From Mumia sp. ZJ1417 (GTDB taxonomy: Bacteria; Actinomycetota; Actinomycetes; Propionibacteriales; Nocardioidaceae), in the NCBI RefSeq assembly GCF_014127285.1, contig NZ_CP059901.1:1488001-1552000 (forward strand): 64,000 nt of DNA, in the 5' to 3' direction. The notes beneath the pieces were generated by a model that was given only the letters and a program-made list of their open reading frames with translations, had not been told where the DNA came from and made no database searches. Below are positions 1-8,370 of this stretch, piece after piece (the first letter of the stretch is position 1; each line of letters opens with the position of its first letter). Position numbers and translations under genes: made by a program.

Positions 1-243
1 ATCTGCCCGTGCCGTCGGCTGCGACCACAGCGTGGCATCACGCGTGACCGCGTCGGCCTGCGTGGGCCCGAGACCGAGCACGTCTGCGGCCTTGTCCGGA
101 TCGGTGGCGCACAGCTCGACGAGCACGTCCGCGATCCGCTGCCGGGTGGCGGTGAGCTCGGGGAACGACAGCGTCGCGAGGTCGAGCGGACGGCCGCGCC
201 GGAGGACGGACTTGCCTTCGGACGGGGGGAGGAGGACGAGCAC
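1..243 (-). CDS. yaaA: Peroxide stress protein YaaA (UPF0246), N-terminal part, truncated by the window edge
   Basis: The reverse strand from a GTG at 243 reads 81 codons without a stop to the window edge. The N-terminus VLVLLPPSEGKS is the family hallmark (usually MLILLSPAK/PPSEGKS). YaaA proteins are cytosolic DNA-binding proteins that limit iron-driven oxidative damage in E. coli; the actinobacterial role is less well known. The C-terminal two thirds lie outside the window. It is divergent from the RNB ribonuclease gene, with 66 bp between the two starts. Confidence 0.8.
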   Translation of the reverse strand, partial: MLVLLPPSEGKSVLRRGRPLDLATLSFPELTATRQRIADVLVELCATDPDKAADVLGLGPTQADAVTRDATLWSQPTARAD

Positions 244-309
244 GGAGCAAGCCTACGCAGCCGTCTTGGCAGCGAGTCGTCCGTCCTCGTGGTCGCTAGG
301 GTGAGCGGC

Positions 310-1749
310 ATGGCTCACGCGTACTACGCCGTCGCCCCCGAGGCCGTCCCCGCACTCGAAGGCCGCATCGACCTGCTCGCCGAGGAGCTCGGTGTCGACG
401 CGGCGTTCCCGCCGGAGGTGCTGACCGAGGCCGATGCTGCGGCCGGCGACGCCGCGCTGCCCGCGCTCGACCGCACGGACCTGCCGCTGCTCACGATTGA
501 CCCGCCGGGTGCACGGGACCTCGACCAGGCGATGTTCCTCGAGCGCCGTGACGACGGCTACACCGTGCACTACGCGATCGCGGACGTCGCCTCGTTCGTC
601 CGGCCCGGCGGCGCGATCGACCACGAGGCGCACCGCCGTGGCGAGACGTTGTACGCGCCGACGCGGCGGATCCCGCTCCACCCGCCGGCGCTGTCCGAGG
701 ACGCGGCGAGCCTGCTCCCCGGCGTCGTACGACCGGCACTGCTGTGGAGCATCGACCTCGACGCGCATGGCTCGCAGGTGGGAGCCCAGGTCGTGCGGGC
801 CCGCGTGCGGAGCACGGCGCAGCTGGACTACGAGGGGGTACAGCAGCAGGTCGACGCGGGCGAGGGTCCCGAGACGCTCGGCCTGCTCCGCGAGATCGGC
901 GAGCTGCGCCAACGGCTCGAGGCCGAGCGCGGCGGGGTCAGCCTGCCGCTGCCGACGCAGGAGATCGAGCCGGGCGCGGACGGGGCGTGGCGCCTGTCGT
1001 ATCGAGAGCCCGTGCCGTCGGAGGGGTGGAACGAGCAGATCTCGCTCCTCACGGGCATGGCGGCCGCGGCGATGATGATCGAGGCACGGGTCGGTCTCGT
1101 ACGGACGCTGCCGCCCGCTGACGAACGCGGCCTCGTCCGCTTGCGTCGGGCGGCGCGCGGTCTCGGCATCGCGTGGCCGGACGCGATGCCGTACCCGGAG
1201 TTCGTTCGTACGCTCGACCCTGCGCAGCCGCGGCACGTCGCGATGCTCGAAGCCTGCACGGGGCTCCTGCGCGGCGCCGGCTATGTGGCGTTCGACGGCG
1301 AGCTGCCCGCGCTCGTCGAGCACTCCGCGATCGCCGCCCCGTACGCGCACGCGACTGCCCCGCTGCGTCGGCTCGCCGACCGGTACGTGGGGGAGGTGTG
1401 CCTCGCGGTGAGTGCGGGCGAGCCCGTCCCCGACTGGGTGCGGCGCGCTCTCCCGGAGCTGCCGAAGGTGATGGCGGGCACCGGGAGGCTCGCGTCGTCG
1501 TTCGACCGGGCGGTGCTGGACCTGGTCGAGGCGGTGGTGCTCTCGGACTCCGTCGGCGAGATGTTCGAGGGCGTCGTCATCGACGCGGACGACAAGGATC
1601 CCGAGAAGGGCACCGTGCTGCTCGACGAGCCCGCGGTCGAGGGACGGGTCGTCGGGACGGCGCCGCTGCCGCTGGGCGAGCCCGTACAGGTCGTGCTCGA
1701 CGAGGCGGACGTGGACGCGCGCGTCGTACGGTTCCGGCTCGCGCGCTGA
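310..1749 (+). CDS. RNB-domain ribonuclease (RNase II/R family, short actinobacterial form)
   Basis: 479 residues from the ATG at 310; an in-frame GTG at 289 is a less likely start. The RNB catalytic signature is near residues 62-76 (TIDPPGARDLDQA), with Asp64, Asp70 and Asp72 in the metal-binding positions; the fourth classical Asp is Gln73. The central RNB barrel follows, ending in the HATAPLRRLADRY segment typical of RNase II (AHATAPLRRLADR near 345-358). There are no clear N-terminal cold-shock domains, so it is shorter than RNase R. Expected role is 3'-to-5' hydrolysis of single-stranded RNA in the cytosol. It converges on the GDT1-type gene with only 10 bp between stops. Confidence 0.88.
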   Translation: MAHAYYAVAPEAVPALEGRIDLLAEELGVDAAFPPEVLTEADAAAGDAALPALDRTDLPLLTIDPPGARDLDQAMFLERRDDGYTVHYAIADVASFVRPGGAIDHEAHRRGETLYAPTRRIPLHPPALSEDAASLLPGVVRPALLWSIDLDAHGSQVGAQVVRARVRSTAQLDYEGVQQQVDAGEGPETLGLLREIGELRQRLEAERGGVSLPLPTQEIEPGADGAWRLSYREPVPSEGWNEQISLLTGMAAAAMMIEARVGLVRTLPPADERGLVRLRRAARGLGIAWPDAMPYPEFVRTLDPAQPRHVAMLEACTGLLRGAGYVAFDGELPALVEHSAIAAPYAHATAPLRRLADRYVGEVCLAVSAGEPVPDWVRRALPELPKVMAGTGRLASSFDRAVLDLVEAVVLSDSVGEMFEGVVIDADDKDPEKGTVLLDEPAVEGRVVGTAPLPLGEPVQVVLDEADVDARVVRFRLAR

Positions 1750-1759
1750 CCCACGTGCA

Positions 1760-2341
1760 TCAGAGCGCGACGAGCCCCTCGATCAGCATCCACGCGCCGA
1801 ACAGCGCGAACAGCGCCGCCGCACCGTACTTGATCGCCTTCTCGGGCAGCTTCTTGCCGAGCCACGCGCCGAGCATGATCGCGAGCGCGTCGGCCAGCAC
1901 CATGCCGATCGTGCTGCCGATCCACGTGCCGAGCCAGTTCTCCTGCGTCGCGAGCGTGATGGTCGCGAGCATCGTCTTGTCGCCGAGCTCGGCGAGGAAG
2001 AACGCGCCGCCGACCGCCCAGACCGCGGCACCGCTGCTGCGCTGGGCCTTCTGCCGCTCCTCGGTGCTCAGCTGGTCACCACGCAACGTCCAGGCGGCGA
2101 AGACGAGGAACGCGACGCCGGCGGCGAGCGTGATCCAGTGCTGCGCGTCGGCGAACGTCTCGCCGATCCAGAAGCCGATGCCGACCGAGGCGAGGTGGAC
2201 CACCGCCGTCGCAATCGTGATGCCGAGAAGCACGTCGCGCGGGCGGTAGCGAGTGGCGAATGTCATCGCCATCAGCTGGCTCTTGTCACCAAGCTCGGCC
2301 ACGAAGATCACGGCGGTGCTCAGGAGCAGGGCGTACAGCAT
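1760..2341 (-). CDS. GDT1/TMEM165 family (UPF0016) membrane protein, probable Mn2+ exporter
   Basis: 193 residues, about six transmembrane helices in two homologous halves. Each half carries the family motif E-x-G-D-K-(S/T): VAELGDKSQLMAM near residue 15 and LAELGDKTMLATI near 120. Bacterial members (MneA, MntX) export manganese. The reading frame stays open far upstream, but the upstream part overlaps a riboswitch; the ATG at 2341 directly follows the expression platform and begins the first helix, so it is the start. The leader strongly suggests that manganese controls expression. Family call is secure; Mn specificity is inferred from the riboswitch. Confidence 0.9.
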   Translation of the reverse strand: MLYALLLSTAVIFVAELGDKSQLMAMTFATRYRPRDVLLGITIATAVVHLASVGIGFWIGETFADAQHWITLAAGVAFLVFAAWTLRGDQLSTEERQKAQRSSGAAVWAVGGAFFLAELGDKTMLATITLATQENWLGTWIGSTIGMVLADALAIMLGAWLGKKLPEKAIKYGAAALFALFGAWMLIEGLVAL

Positions 2342-2342
2342 G

Positions 2343-2375
2343 AAAAAGTCTCCTCGTCGCCTGGACGAGGAGACT
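2343..2375 (-). terminator. Riboswitch expression platform: intrinsic terminator that also buries the ribosome binding site
   Basis: In the leftward transcript, AGTCTCCTCGTC (2375-2364), a 5-nt loop, GACGAGGAGACT (2358-2347) and then UUUUU (2347-2343) form a perfect 12-bp stem with a U tract. It ends one base before the ATG at 2341. The 3' arm contains GAGGAG, the only Shine-Dalgarno-like sequence, so the hairpin could block both elongation and translation. The 3' side of the aptamer (GACGAGACT) can pair with parts of the 5' arm, a plausible antiterminator. Confidence 0.85.
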
Positions 2376-2425
2376 GCCTGGACGGCCCCTTCGACCAGGC
2401 ACGTCCATAGGGTCGTGTTGCTGGC

Positions 2426-2520
2426 CGAAAGTCTCGTCCGCGCCACCGAGGTGACGCCTTCCGTACCGGACCCCGGAGGGTCAGTGTGTCGACACGGACG
2501 TTGGGGACTACTCCCTTTCG
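2426..2520 (-). promoter_or_regulatory. yybP-ykoY manganese riboswitch aptamer
   Basis: On the reverse strand the leader starts CGAAAGGGAGTAGTCCCC, the conserved 5' strand of the yybP-ykoY family (GGGGAGUAG). It ends GGACGAGACTTTCG, the conserved 3' strand (GCGAGACCUUUG-like). CGAAAG (2520-2515) and CTTTCG (2431-2426) pair as the closing P1 helix. This class senses Mn2+ and is repeatedly found before UPF0016 genes, which is exactly the downstream gene here. Boundaries come from the P1 pairing; the internal loops were matched by eye, not with a covariance model. Confidence 0.85.
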
Positions 2521-2588
2521 CTGCGTCCATCGTACGCCCGGGTGGTGCGGCGACCAAACCGGGTGACAGGTGGGCTACTGTGACAGGC

Positions 2589-2998
2589 GCGGATGAGTCG
2601 GCCGGGCGGCCGCGTCGTCCTTGGTGCGCACCAAGGACGCCGAGGAAGGTCCGGACTCCACAGAGCAACGGTGGTGGGTAACGCCCACCCACGGTGACGT
2701 GCGGGACAGTGCCACAGAAAACAGACCGCCAGCGGCCTCACGCCTTGTGCGTGAGGTGCGGGTAAGGGTGAAACGGTGGTGTAAGAGACCACCAGCGCCT
2801 CGGGTGACCGAGGTGGCTCGGTAAACCCCACTGGGAGCAAGACCAAGAAGGGCCTCAGGGTCCGCGCAGGTGCTGACGCTGCTCGCCGAGCCTGCGGGTA
2901 GGTTGCTAGAGCGTCGCGGTGACGCGGCGCCGAGAGAGATGGTCGCCGGGGCGGGGAGACGTCCTGACAGAATCCGGCCTACAGGCCGACTCATCCGC
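2589..2998 (+). ncRNA. rnpB: RNase P RNA (bacterial type A)
   Basis: The conserved core is present in order: GAGGAAGGTCCGGACTCC (2640-2657), ACAGAGCA, then GTGAAACGGTG and GTAAACCCCAC, GGAGCAAGACCAAG, GGTTGCTAGAG, AGATGGTCGCC, and ACAGAATCCGGCCTACAGG near the 3' end. The ends GCGGATGAGTCGGCC (2589-2603) and GGCCGACTCATCCGC (2984-2998) pair perfectly as P1, which sets the boundaries and a length of about 410 nt. It is the catalytic RNA that matures tRNA 5' ends. Open reading frames across this stretch on both strands are artefacts. Confidence 0.97.
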
Positions 2999-3002
2999 CC
3001 TG

Positions 3003-3029
3003 ACGGGGTGACGCAAAGCGCCACCCCGT
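3003..3029 (+). terminator. Hairpin after rnpB
   Basis: ACGGGGTG (3003-3010) pairs with CACCCCGT (3022-3029), extended inward by CGC/GCG after one mismatch. It sits directly after P1 of rnpB and before the convergent DUF3817 gene, so it could terminate both. There is no U tract, as is common for GC-rich actinobacterial terminators. Confidence 0.6.
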
Positions 3030-3034
3030 GCCGC

Positions 3035-3376
3035 TCAGCGGCGGACGGCGGTGCCGAGCAGGCCGCGGCGGTCCGCCCAGACCTCGAAGAGCACCGTGAA
3101 GAACGGCGGGATGCTCGACGCGAGCGCGGCGACGGCGACCTTGAACGACCAGCCGAACGTACGCCAGGCGATCAGGCACATCACGACGTACGCGACGAAG
3201 ATGCCGCCGTGGATCGGGCCGAAGATCTGCACGCCGACCTCGGTCGTCTCGAGGATCCACTTGAAGAACATGCCGATCAGCAGCCCCGCCCACGAGACGG
3301 CCTCGGCGAAGGCCACGACGCGGAAGGCGAGGCGGGTACGGGGATGGGTCTGCGGGGGAGTGGCGGTGACGGTCAC
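3035..3376 (-). CDS. DUF3817 family small membrane protein
   Basis: 113 residues from a GTG. After a short polar N-terminus come three hydrophobic stretches (about residues 20-40, 50-68 and 75-95) with the family-typical text AEAVSWAGLLIGMFFKW and IHGGIFVAYVVMCL. DUF3817 proteins are widespread in Actinobacteria, sometimes fused to MFS transporters; no function is established. It stands alone between rnpB and map. Confidence 0.85.
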   Translation of the reverse strand: MTVTATPPQTHPRTRLAFRVVAFAEAVSWAGLLIGMFFKWILETTEVGVQIFGPIHGGIFVAYVVMCLIAWRTFGWSFKVAVAALASSIPPFFTVLFEVWADRRGLLGTAVRR

Positions 3377-3438
3377 GGCACCGACCGTACTGGGTGGGTC
3401 CGCACGACCCGAGCCTGGTTACGACGATGCGTCGTAGC

Positions 3439-4287
3439 TCACGGGAGCGTGAGGATCTCGGCGCCGCTGTCGGTGACGAGCAGCGTGTGCTCGAACTGCG
3501 CGGTGCGGGCCTTGTCGCGTGTCGTTGCCGTCCAGCCGTCGTCCCACATGTCCCACTCGATCGTGCCGAGGGTCAACATCGGCTCAATCGTGAAGGTCAT
3601 CCCCGGCTTGATCAAGGTGTCGTAACGCGGGTCGTCGTAGTGGGGGATGATCAGGCCGTCGTGGAACGCGGGCCCGACCCCGTGGCCGGTGAAGTCGCGC
3701 ACGACACCGTAGCCGAAGCGCTTGGCGTACGACTCGATGACGCGTCCGATGACGTTGATCTCGCGGCCGGGCCGGACGGCGCGGATCGCCCGCATCAGCG
3801 CCTCGTGCGTCCGCTCGACGAGCAGGCGCGCCTCCTCGTCGACATCGCCGACGAGGTAGGTCTTGTTGGTGTCACCGTGGACGCCGCCGACGTACGCGGT
3901 GATGTCGATGTTGACGATGTCGCCGTCCTCGAGCGCACGCGCGTCGGGGATGCCGTGGCAGATCACCTCGTTGACGCTCGAGCACAGCGACTTTGGATAG
4001 CCGCGGTAGCCGAGGGTCGACGGGTAGGCGCCCTGGCTCACGAGGAACTCGTGCCCGATCGCGTCGAGCTCGTCGGTCGTCACGCCAGGGGTGATCGCAG
4101 CCTCGACCGCGTCGAGCGCCTGCGCGGCGATGCGCCCGGCCACCCGCATCGCGGCGATCGTCTCGGCGGAACGGACCTCGGGTCCGTCGTACGACGCGGG
4201 CTTGGCCTTGCCGACGTACTCGGGCACGGCGATCGTCGAGGGCACCGTACGGCGCGGGGACTGGGCGTGGGGGGTCAGCACGGTCAC
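3439..4287 (-). CDS. map: Methionine aminopeptidase, type I
   Basis: 282 residues from the GTG at 4287; the frame extends to 4329, but that extension has no family similarity. It removes N-terminal Met from nascent proteins in the cytosol. The dinuclear metal site is complete: Asp128 (NIDITAY), Asp139 ([10 protein letters not shown]), His202 (FTGHGVG), Glu235 (FTIEPML) and Glu266 (AQFEHTL); His111 (VICHGIPD) is the substrate-side histidine. The N-terminal extension of about 40 residues, with a PxxP-like [15 protein letters not shown] segment, is typical of the longer actinobacterial MapB/type 1c enzyme. Confidence 0.95.
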   Translation of the reverse strand: MTVLTPHAQSPRRTVPSTIAVPEYVGKAKPASYDGPEVRSAETIAAMRVAGRIAAQALDAVEAAITPGVTTDELDAIGHEFLVSQGAYPSTLGYRGYPKSLCSSVNEVICHGIPDARALEDGDIVNIDITAYVGGVHGDTNKTYLVGDVDEEARLLVERTHEALMRAIRAVRPGREINVIGRVIESYAKRFGYGVVRDFTGHGVGPAFHDGLIIPHYDDPRYDTLIKPGMTFTIEPMLTLGTIEWDMWDDGWTATTRDKARTAQFEHTLLVTDSGAEILTLP

Positions 4288-4367
4288 GCGACGAGTGTAG
4301 GTGTGGCTCCCGCACGCGCCGGCGCGCACGTCGCCGCCGTCGGGCAGGATGGGGGAAGGAGGTCGCG

Positions 4368-4574
4368 ATGACGGACGAGAAGTTCTACTACTGCATCAAG
4401 CACCATGCGGTCGAGGGGGCCGACGGGTGTCGGGCGATCGATCGCCTCGGCCCGTACGACACGCGCGAGGAGGCCGAGCACGCGCTCGAGATCGCGCAGC
4501 AGCGCAACGAGCAGTGGGACAACGACCCCGACTGGAACGACGACGCCGAGGAGGGCCCGACCGCCTCAGCGTGA
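4368..4574 (+). CDS. Small conserved actinobacterial protein, SPOR-like
   Basis: 68 residues preceded by a strong Shine-Dalgarno (GAAGGAGG, 7 nt before ATG). It starts [20 protein letters not shown] and has a [20 protein letters not shown] helix and an acidic tail. The text resembles small uncharacterised actinobacterial proteins seen near map; the alpha-beta pattern ([11 protein letters not shown] ... [13 protein letters not shown]) hints at a SPOR-like fold. Function unknown. The strong ribosome binding site and regular codon use support it as real. Confidence 0.75.
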   Translation: MTDEKFYYCIKHHAVEGADGCRAIDRLGPYDTREEAEHALEIAQQRNEQWDNDPDWNDDAEEGPTASA

Positions 4575-4635
4575 GGCCCCGGCCCGATCTGTCGGTGGCA
4601 GCCGCCATGATGGGCTCCTCGACAAGAGGAGCACC

Positions 4636-5445
4636 ATGACTGCGCGACCCCACCCCTTTCACGACGTGAGCGCCGTGCGCGCGACGACCGACGGCTTCGA
4701 GGCCGAGGTCGACCCGGAGTGGTGCGTCGGCGAGAAGCCCAACGGGGGCTATCTCCTCGCGATGCTCGCCCGCGCCGCGACGCTGAGCGCGGGGCACGCG
4801 CACGTGGTCACCGCGTCGGCGCACTATCTCCACTCGCCCGACCCAGGTCCGGTCGAGATCGAGACGACCGTGCTCCGCAAGGGGCGCAGTGCCGACCATG
4901 TGCGGGCGACGATGCGGCAGGACGGTCGGCCCTGCGTCGAGGCGGTCCTCATGATCGGGCAGCTCGACGTCGCGACGACGCCCTACTGGGACCGTGGCGC
5001 GCCGCCTCGTCCGACGGCCGACCGCGAGCACGGCGTCCGCGTGCCAGGGACGAGCCCGACCGGGGTGCGCATCCGGGTGATGGATCAGGTTGACCTTCGC
5101 CTCGATCCCGCCACGCTCGGGTTCGGAGCGGGCCGCCCGAGCGGCTCCGGTGAACTACGAGGGTGGCTCGCCTTCCTCGACGACGCGGCGTTCGAGCCGG
5201 TCTCGCTCCTCTATGCGGTCGACTCGTTCCCGCCGGCGACGTTCGAGATCGCGCCCACGGACTGGGTGCCGACGTTGGAGATGACCGCGTACGTCCGGGC
5301 GCTCCCCGTGCCGGGGCCGTTGACGATCCTCCACCGTGCCCAGCTCGTCGAGGCGCAGCGCGTCGACGAGTCCACGTTCGTGTGGGACCGCGCCGGTCGC
5401 CTCGTCGCACAGGCGACGCAGCTCGCGGGGGTCCGGCTGGGCTGA
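4636..5445 (+). CDS. Acyl-CoA thioesterase-like double hotdog protein (TesB-like)
   Basis: 269 residues; ATG at 4636 with AAGAGGAG upstream. The N-terminal half contains ECVGEKPNGGYLLAMLAR-like text (WCVGEKPNGGYLLAML near 30-45), typical of TesB-like thioesterases with two fused hotdog domains. The second half ends FVWDRAGRLVAQATQLAG, the usual last strand of the C-terminal hotdog (WDRDGRLVAQSRQLA). Expected reaction is hydrolysis of acyl-CoA; substrate unknown. It converges on panB with a 19-bp gap. Confidence 0.85.
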   Translation: MTARPHPFHDVSAVRATTDGFEAEVDPEWCVGEKPNGGYLLAMLARAATLSAGHAHVVTASAHYLHSPDPGPVEIETTVLRKGRSADHVRATMRQDGRPCVEAVLMIGQLDVATTPYWDRGAPPRPTADREHGVRVPGTSPTGVRIRVMDQVDLRLDPATLGFGAGRPSGSGELRGWLAFLDDAAFEPVSLLYAVDSFPPATFEIAPTDWVPTLEMTAYVRALPVPGPLTILHRAQLVEAQRVDESTFVWDRAGRLVAQATQLAGVRLG

Positions 5446-5464
5446 GCCCCGGCACAGCCCGTGG

Positions 5465-6361
5465 CTAGAAGGTGTGCTCCTCGCCGGGGAACGTGCCGCC
5501 CTCGACGTCGGCGACGTACGCCCGAGCGGCGTCGAGCATCGTCGTCCGCAGGTCGGCGTACTTCTTCACGAACCGCGGCAGGCGGCCTGCGTTGAGGCCC
5601 ATCATGTCCTGCCACACGAGCACCTGGGCGTCCGTGCCAGCACCGGCGCCGATGCCGATGGTCGGGATGTGGAGCTTGGCGGTGATCTCGGTGGCGACGT
5701 CGCCCGGCACCATCTCCATGACGACCGCGAACGCCCCGGCCTCCTGCACGGCGAGCGCGTCGGCGACGGTCTTCTGGGCGGCATCGCCACGCCCCTGGAC
5801 GCGGTAGCCGCCGAGCGCGTGCTCCGACTGCGGTGTGAAGCCGATGTGCGCGCAGACCGGCACCCCACCGTCGACGAGCCGTCGGATCTGCGGGGCCATC
5901 TCGGCGCCGCCCTCGAGCTTGACGCCGTGCGCGTGGCCTTCCTTCATGAAGCGCACCGCGGTGTCGTACGCCTGCTCCGGCGAGCCCTGGTACGACCCGA
6001 ACGGCAGGTCGGCGAGGACGAACGCGTACTTCGCGGAGCGCGAGACCGCACGCACGAGCGGGACGAGCTCGTCGACGCTCACAGGCAGCGACGACTCGTA
6101 CCCGTAGACGTTGTTGGCCGCGGAGTCACCGACGAGGAGGATGTGCACGCCCGCCTCGTCGAAGATCTGCGCGGAGTACTGGTCGTACGAGGTGAGCATC
6201 GTCCACTTCTCACCGCGCTCCTTCATCTGCGCGAGCGTGTACGTCCGGACGCGCTTGCGCGCCGCGGGAGCGGTCGCGGGCGTCTGGGTGGAGCCGGTGC
6301 CGTAGGGCGCGGGCTCTTCCTGCGGGGCGCCGCCGCTGGGGGCGGAGGTGTTCTCGGACAT
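5465..6361 (-). CDS. panB: 3-methyl-2-oxobutanoate hydroxymethyltransferase (ketopantoate hydroxymethyltransferase)
   Basis: 298 residues. It catalyses the first step of pantothenate synthesis, adding a hydroxymethyl group from methylene-tetrahydrofolate to ketoisovalerate. Motifs: [18 protein letters not shown] (family MLTAYDYPTA), [13 protein letters not shown] (Mg-binding Asp), the [12 protein letters not shown] loop, VKLEGG, and [19 protein letters not shown] Pro/Ala-rich N-terminal extension of about 40 residues precedes the barrel. ATG 6361 is preceded by AGGAT. PanB lies near glnA2 in M. tuberculosis as well, which supports conserved order here. Confidence 0.95.
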   Translation of the reverse strand: MSENTSAPSGGAPQEEPAPYGTGSTQTPATAPAARKRVRTYTLAQMKERGEKWTMLTSYDQYSAQIFDEAGVHILLVGDSAANNVYGYESSLPVSVDELVPLVRAVSRSAKYAFVLADLPFGSYQGSPEQAYDTAVRFMKEGHAHGVKLEGGAEMAPQIRRLVDGGVPVCAHIGFTPQSEHALGGYRVQGRGDAAQKTVADALAVQEAGAFAVVMEMVPGDVATEITAKLHIPTIGIGAGAGTDAQVLVWQDMMGLNAGRLPRFVKKYADLRTTMLDAARAYVADVEGGTFPGEEHTF

Positions 6362-6564
6362 CGTGATCCTTCGTTCTCGCAGCTCCCGGTTGGAGTCCAC
6401 GGACGTCTTCAGACTGCCACGGGACCACCGGGTCGTCGTACCGGCTTCAGGTGACCTCTGATGTGTTTTGCGTTACATGACGGAAATCGTTTCGTCGCGC
6501 GCGAGAAGCCCGTCGCCGCCAGATTGAGTGCGCACGCATTTCATCGAGCGAAGAGGTGGAGTCG

Positions 6565-8313
6565 ATGACCGAACGACAGACGACGAGGGACCGGCCCGGT
6601 CGCAGAAGACGCGGGCGGATCGCCGCACCGCTCGGAGTGCTCGCCCTGACGATCGGCGCGCTGGCCCCGGGGTCCGCGGCGGCAGACGAGCCCAGCCCTT
6701 ACGAGCCGGGGCTGACGTCGATCGTCGAGGTGACGCTCGACGACCGCGGGGACTACGAGCGGCTCACCGCGCTCGGGCTGGACGAGATCAGTCACCACGG
6801 TGGTGGCGCGCAGGACGGCGGCGAGGTCGAGGTGATGCTGCACGCCGAGTCCGACGCGCGCACGCTGCGCAAGGCAGGCTTCGGGTGGGACGTCGTGGTC
6901 GAGGACGTGGACGCGGTCAATCGTGAGGCGCGCGCCGAGGAGAGCGCGGCCTCTGCAGCCGCCGCCGCCGACCCGAGCGAGCGCTCGGACCTGCCGACCG
7001 GCCGAGTCTCGTACCGGACGCTCCAGGAGGTCAGCGCGGAGCTGGCGAGCCTGGCGAAGCGCTATCCCAACACCGTCACGCTGTTCCGCCTGCCGCGCCC
7101 GTCGCTGCTCGGCACGCCCGTCTATGGCGTCGAGATCACGCACGACGTGAAGAAGGACAGCGGCAAGCCCGTCTTCCTGCTCACCGGTCTCACGCACTCG
7201 CGCGAGTGGCCGACGACCGAGCTCACGATGGAGTTCCTCTGGGACCTCGTCCAGAACGACCGCAGCGACGCACGCATCACGTCGATGCTCGAGCGGGGCC
7301 GCCTCGTCGCCGTGCCGGTCGTCAACCCCGACGGGTACGAGATGTCACGTGGGCTCGTCCACGAGCAGAAGCGCAAGAACTGCCGTGTCGTCGACGGCGA
7401 GGTCCCGACCCGCGCGCAGTGCGCGGCGGCGGAGTCCGCCAACGTGGGCGTCGACCTCAACCGCAACTACACGGCCTTCTGGGGCGGACCCGGATCGGGC
7501 GCGCGGACGACGGACAGCAACTATCGCGGTGCGGCCCCGGCGTCGGAGCCGGAGATCGCCAACATGATCGACCTCGTGAACGCCCACCAGGTCACGCTCG
7601 CGATCAGCAACCACACCCCGGACGAGCGGGTGCTGCGTGCCCCGAGCGCGCCGAACGAGCCCACCCCGGCTGAGGAAGCGATCTACCAGCAGATCGCCGA
7701 GATCCTCGGGCAGATCATGGGGTGGCCGGCCGGACCGTGGCCCGAGATCTACTACGACGCGAGCGGGACGGCCGAGCAGACATCGTTCTACACCAGCGGC
7801 ACGTTCGCGTTCACGTTCGAGAACACGCCGGGCCATCGCGACAACGATCGGTTCCACCCGCCGTACCCGTCGGTGATCGACCAGTACCTCGGGACCGGCG
7901 AGTATGAGGGGTCGACCGCACGCGAGGCGTTCCTCACCGCGTTCGGGCAGGCGAGCGATCCCACCTACCACGCGCTGATCTCGGGCTCGGCGAAGCCGGG
8001 GACGGAGCTCGCCTTGCGCAAGGACGTCACGGTGACCAGCTCGCCGGTGACGCTTCCGGGTGAGAGCCTGCCGCTGACCCTGCCGGTCGACGACCGCGTC
8101 GAGACGACCTTGACTGTCCCGTCCAGCGGTCGCTTCTCGTGGCACGTCAACCCGTCGGACCGCCCGAGCCAGGCGGCCACGGCGAACATACGAGAGTCGT
8201 GGAGTCTGAGCTGCCGTCGCGGCAAGGGGGAGTGGAAGGACGCCGGGATGGTACGGGTGACCCGCGGGACGGAGGTCACGCTCGACCGTCAGGCGCTGCC
8301 GCGCAGCTGCTGA
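6565..8313 (+). CDS. Secreted zinc carboxypeptidase, peptidase family M14
   Basis: 582 residues. The N-terminus is a signal peptide with a basic RRRRGR stretch and a hydrophobic core (about 19-40, ending SAAA). A propeptide-like region (about 45-145) precedes the M14 domain. Zn ligands and catalytic residues are visible: His211 and Glu214 (THSREW), Asn299-Arg300 (VDLNRNY), His350 (SNHTPD) and the general base Glu419 (FTFENTPGH). A C-terminal beta-rich extension of about 120 residues follows. It should trim C-terminal residues of extracellular peptides. ATG 6565 has AAGAGGTGGAG upstream; GTG 6556 is an alternative. Confidence 0.92.
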   Translation: MTERQTTRDRPGRRRRGRIAAPLGVLALTIGALAPGSAAADEPSPYEPGLTSIVEVTLDDRGDYERLTALGLDEISHHGGGAQDGGEVEVMLHAESDARTLRKAGFGWDVVVEDVDAVNREARAEESAASAAAAADPSERSDLPTGRVSYRTLQEVSAELASLAKRYPNTVTLFRLPRPSLLGTPVYGVEITHDVKKDSGKPVFLLTGLTHSREWPTTELTMEFLWDLVQNDRSDARITSMLERGRLVAVPVVNPDGYEMSRGLVHEQKRKNCRVVDGEVPTRAQCAAAESANVGVDLNRNYTAFWGGPGSGARTTDSNYRGAAPASEPEIANMIDLVNAHQVTLAISNHTPDERVLRAPSAPNEPTPAEEAIYQQIAEILGQIMGWPAGPWPEIYYDASGTAEQTSFYTSGTFAFTFENTPGHRDNDRFHPPYPSVIDQYLGTGEYEGSTAREAFLTAFGQASDPTYHALISGSAKPGTELALRKDVTVTSSPVTLPGESLPLTLPVDDRVETTLTVPSSGRFSWHVNPSDRPSQAATANIRESWSLSCRRGKGEWKDAGMVRVTRGTEVTLDRQALPRSC

Positions 8314-8328
8314 GCTGGCTGTACGCGT

Positions 8329-8358
8329 CCGGTGCCCGGGCGGTTGCTCGGGCACCGG
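8329..8358 (+). terminator. Rho-independent-like hairpin between convergent genes
   Basis: CCGGTGCCCG (8329-8338) and CGGGCACCGG (8349-8358) form a perfect 10-bp stem with a 10-nt loop. It lies between the stops of the carboxypeptidase gene (8313) and nadE (8371) and could serve both. No U tract. Confidence 0.7.
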
Positions 8359-8370
8359 AGGCGAACGGGC

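Noticed and set aside
253-1350. 365-residue minus-strand frame over the RNB gene
   Set aside because: Composition (Arg, Asp, Glu, His rich, no domain) is that of a shadow frame; the plus strand has catalytic motifs.
2508-3024. Several open frames of 67-150 residues on both strands
   Set aside because: They lie within rnpB, whose conserved core and P1 helix explain the sequence.
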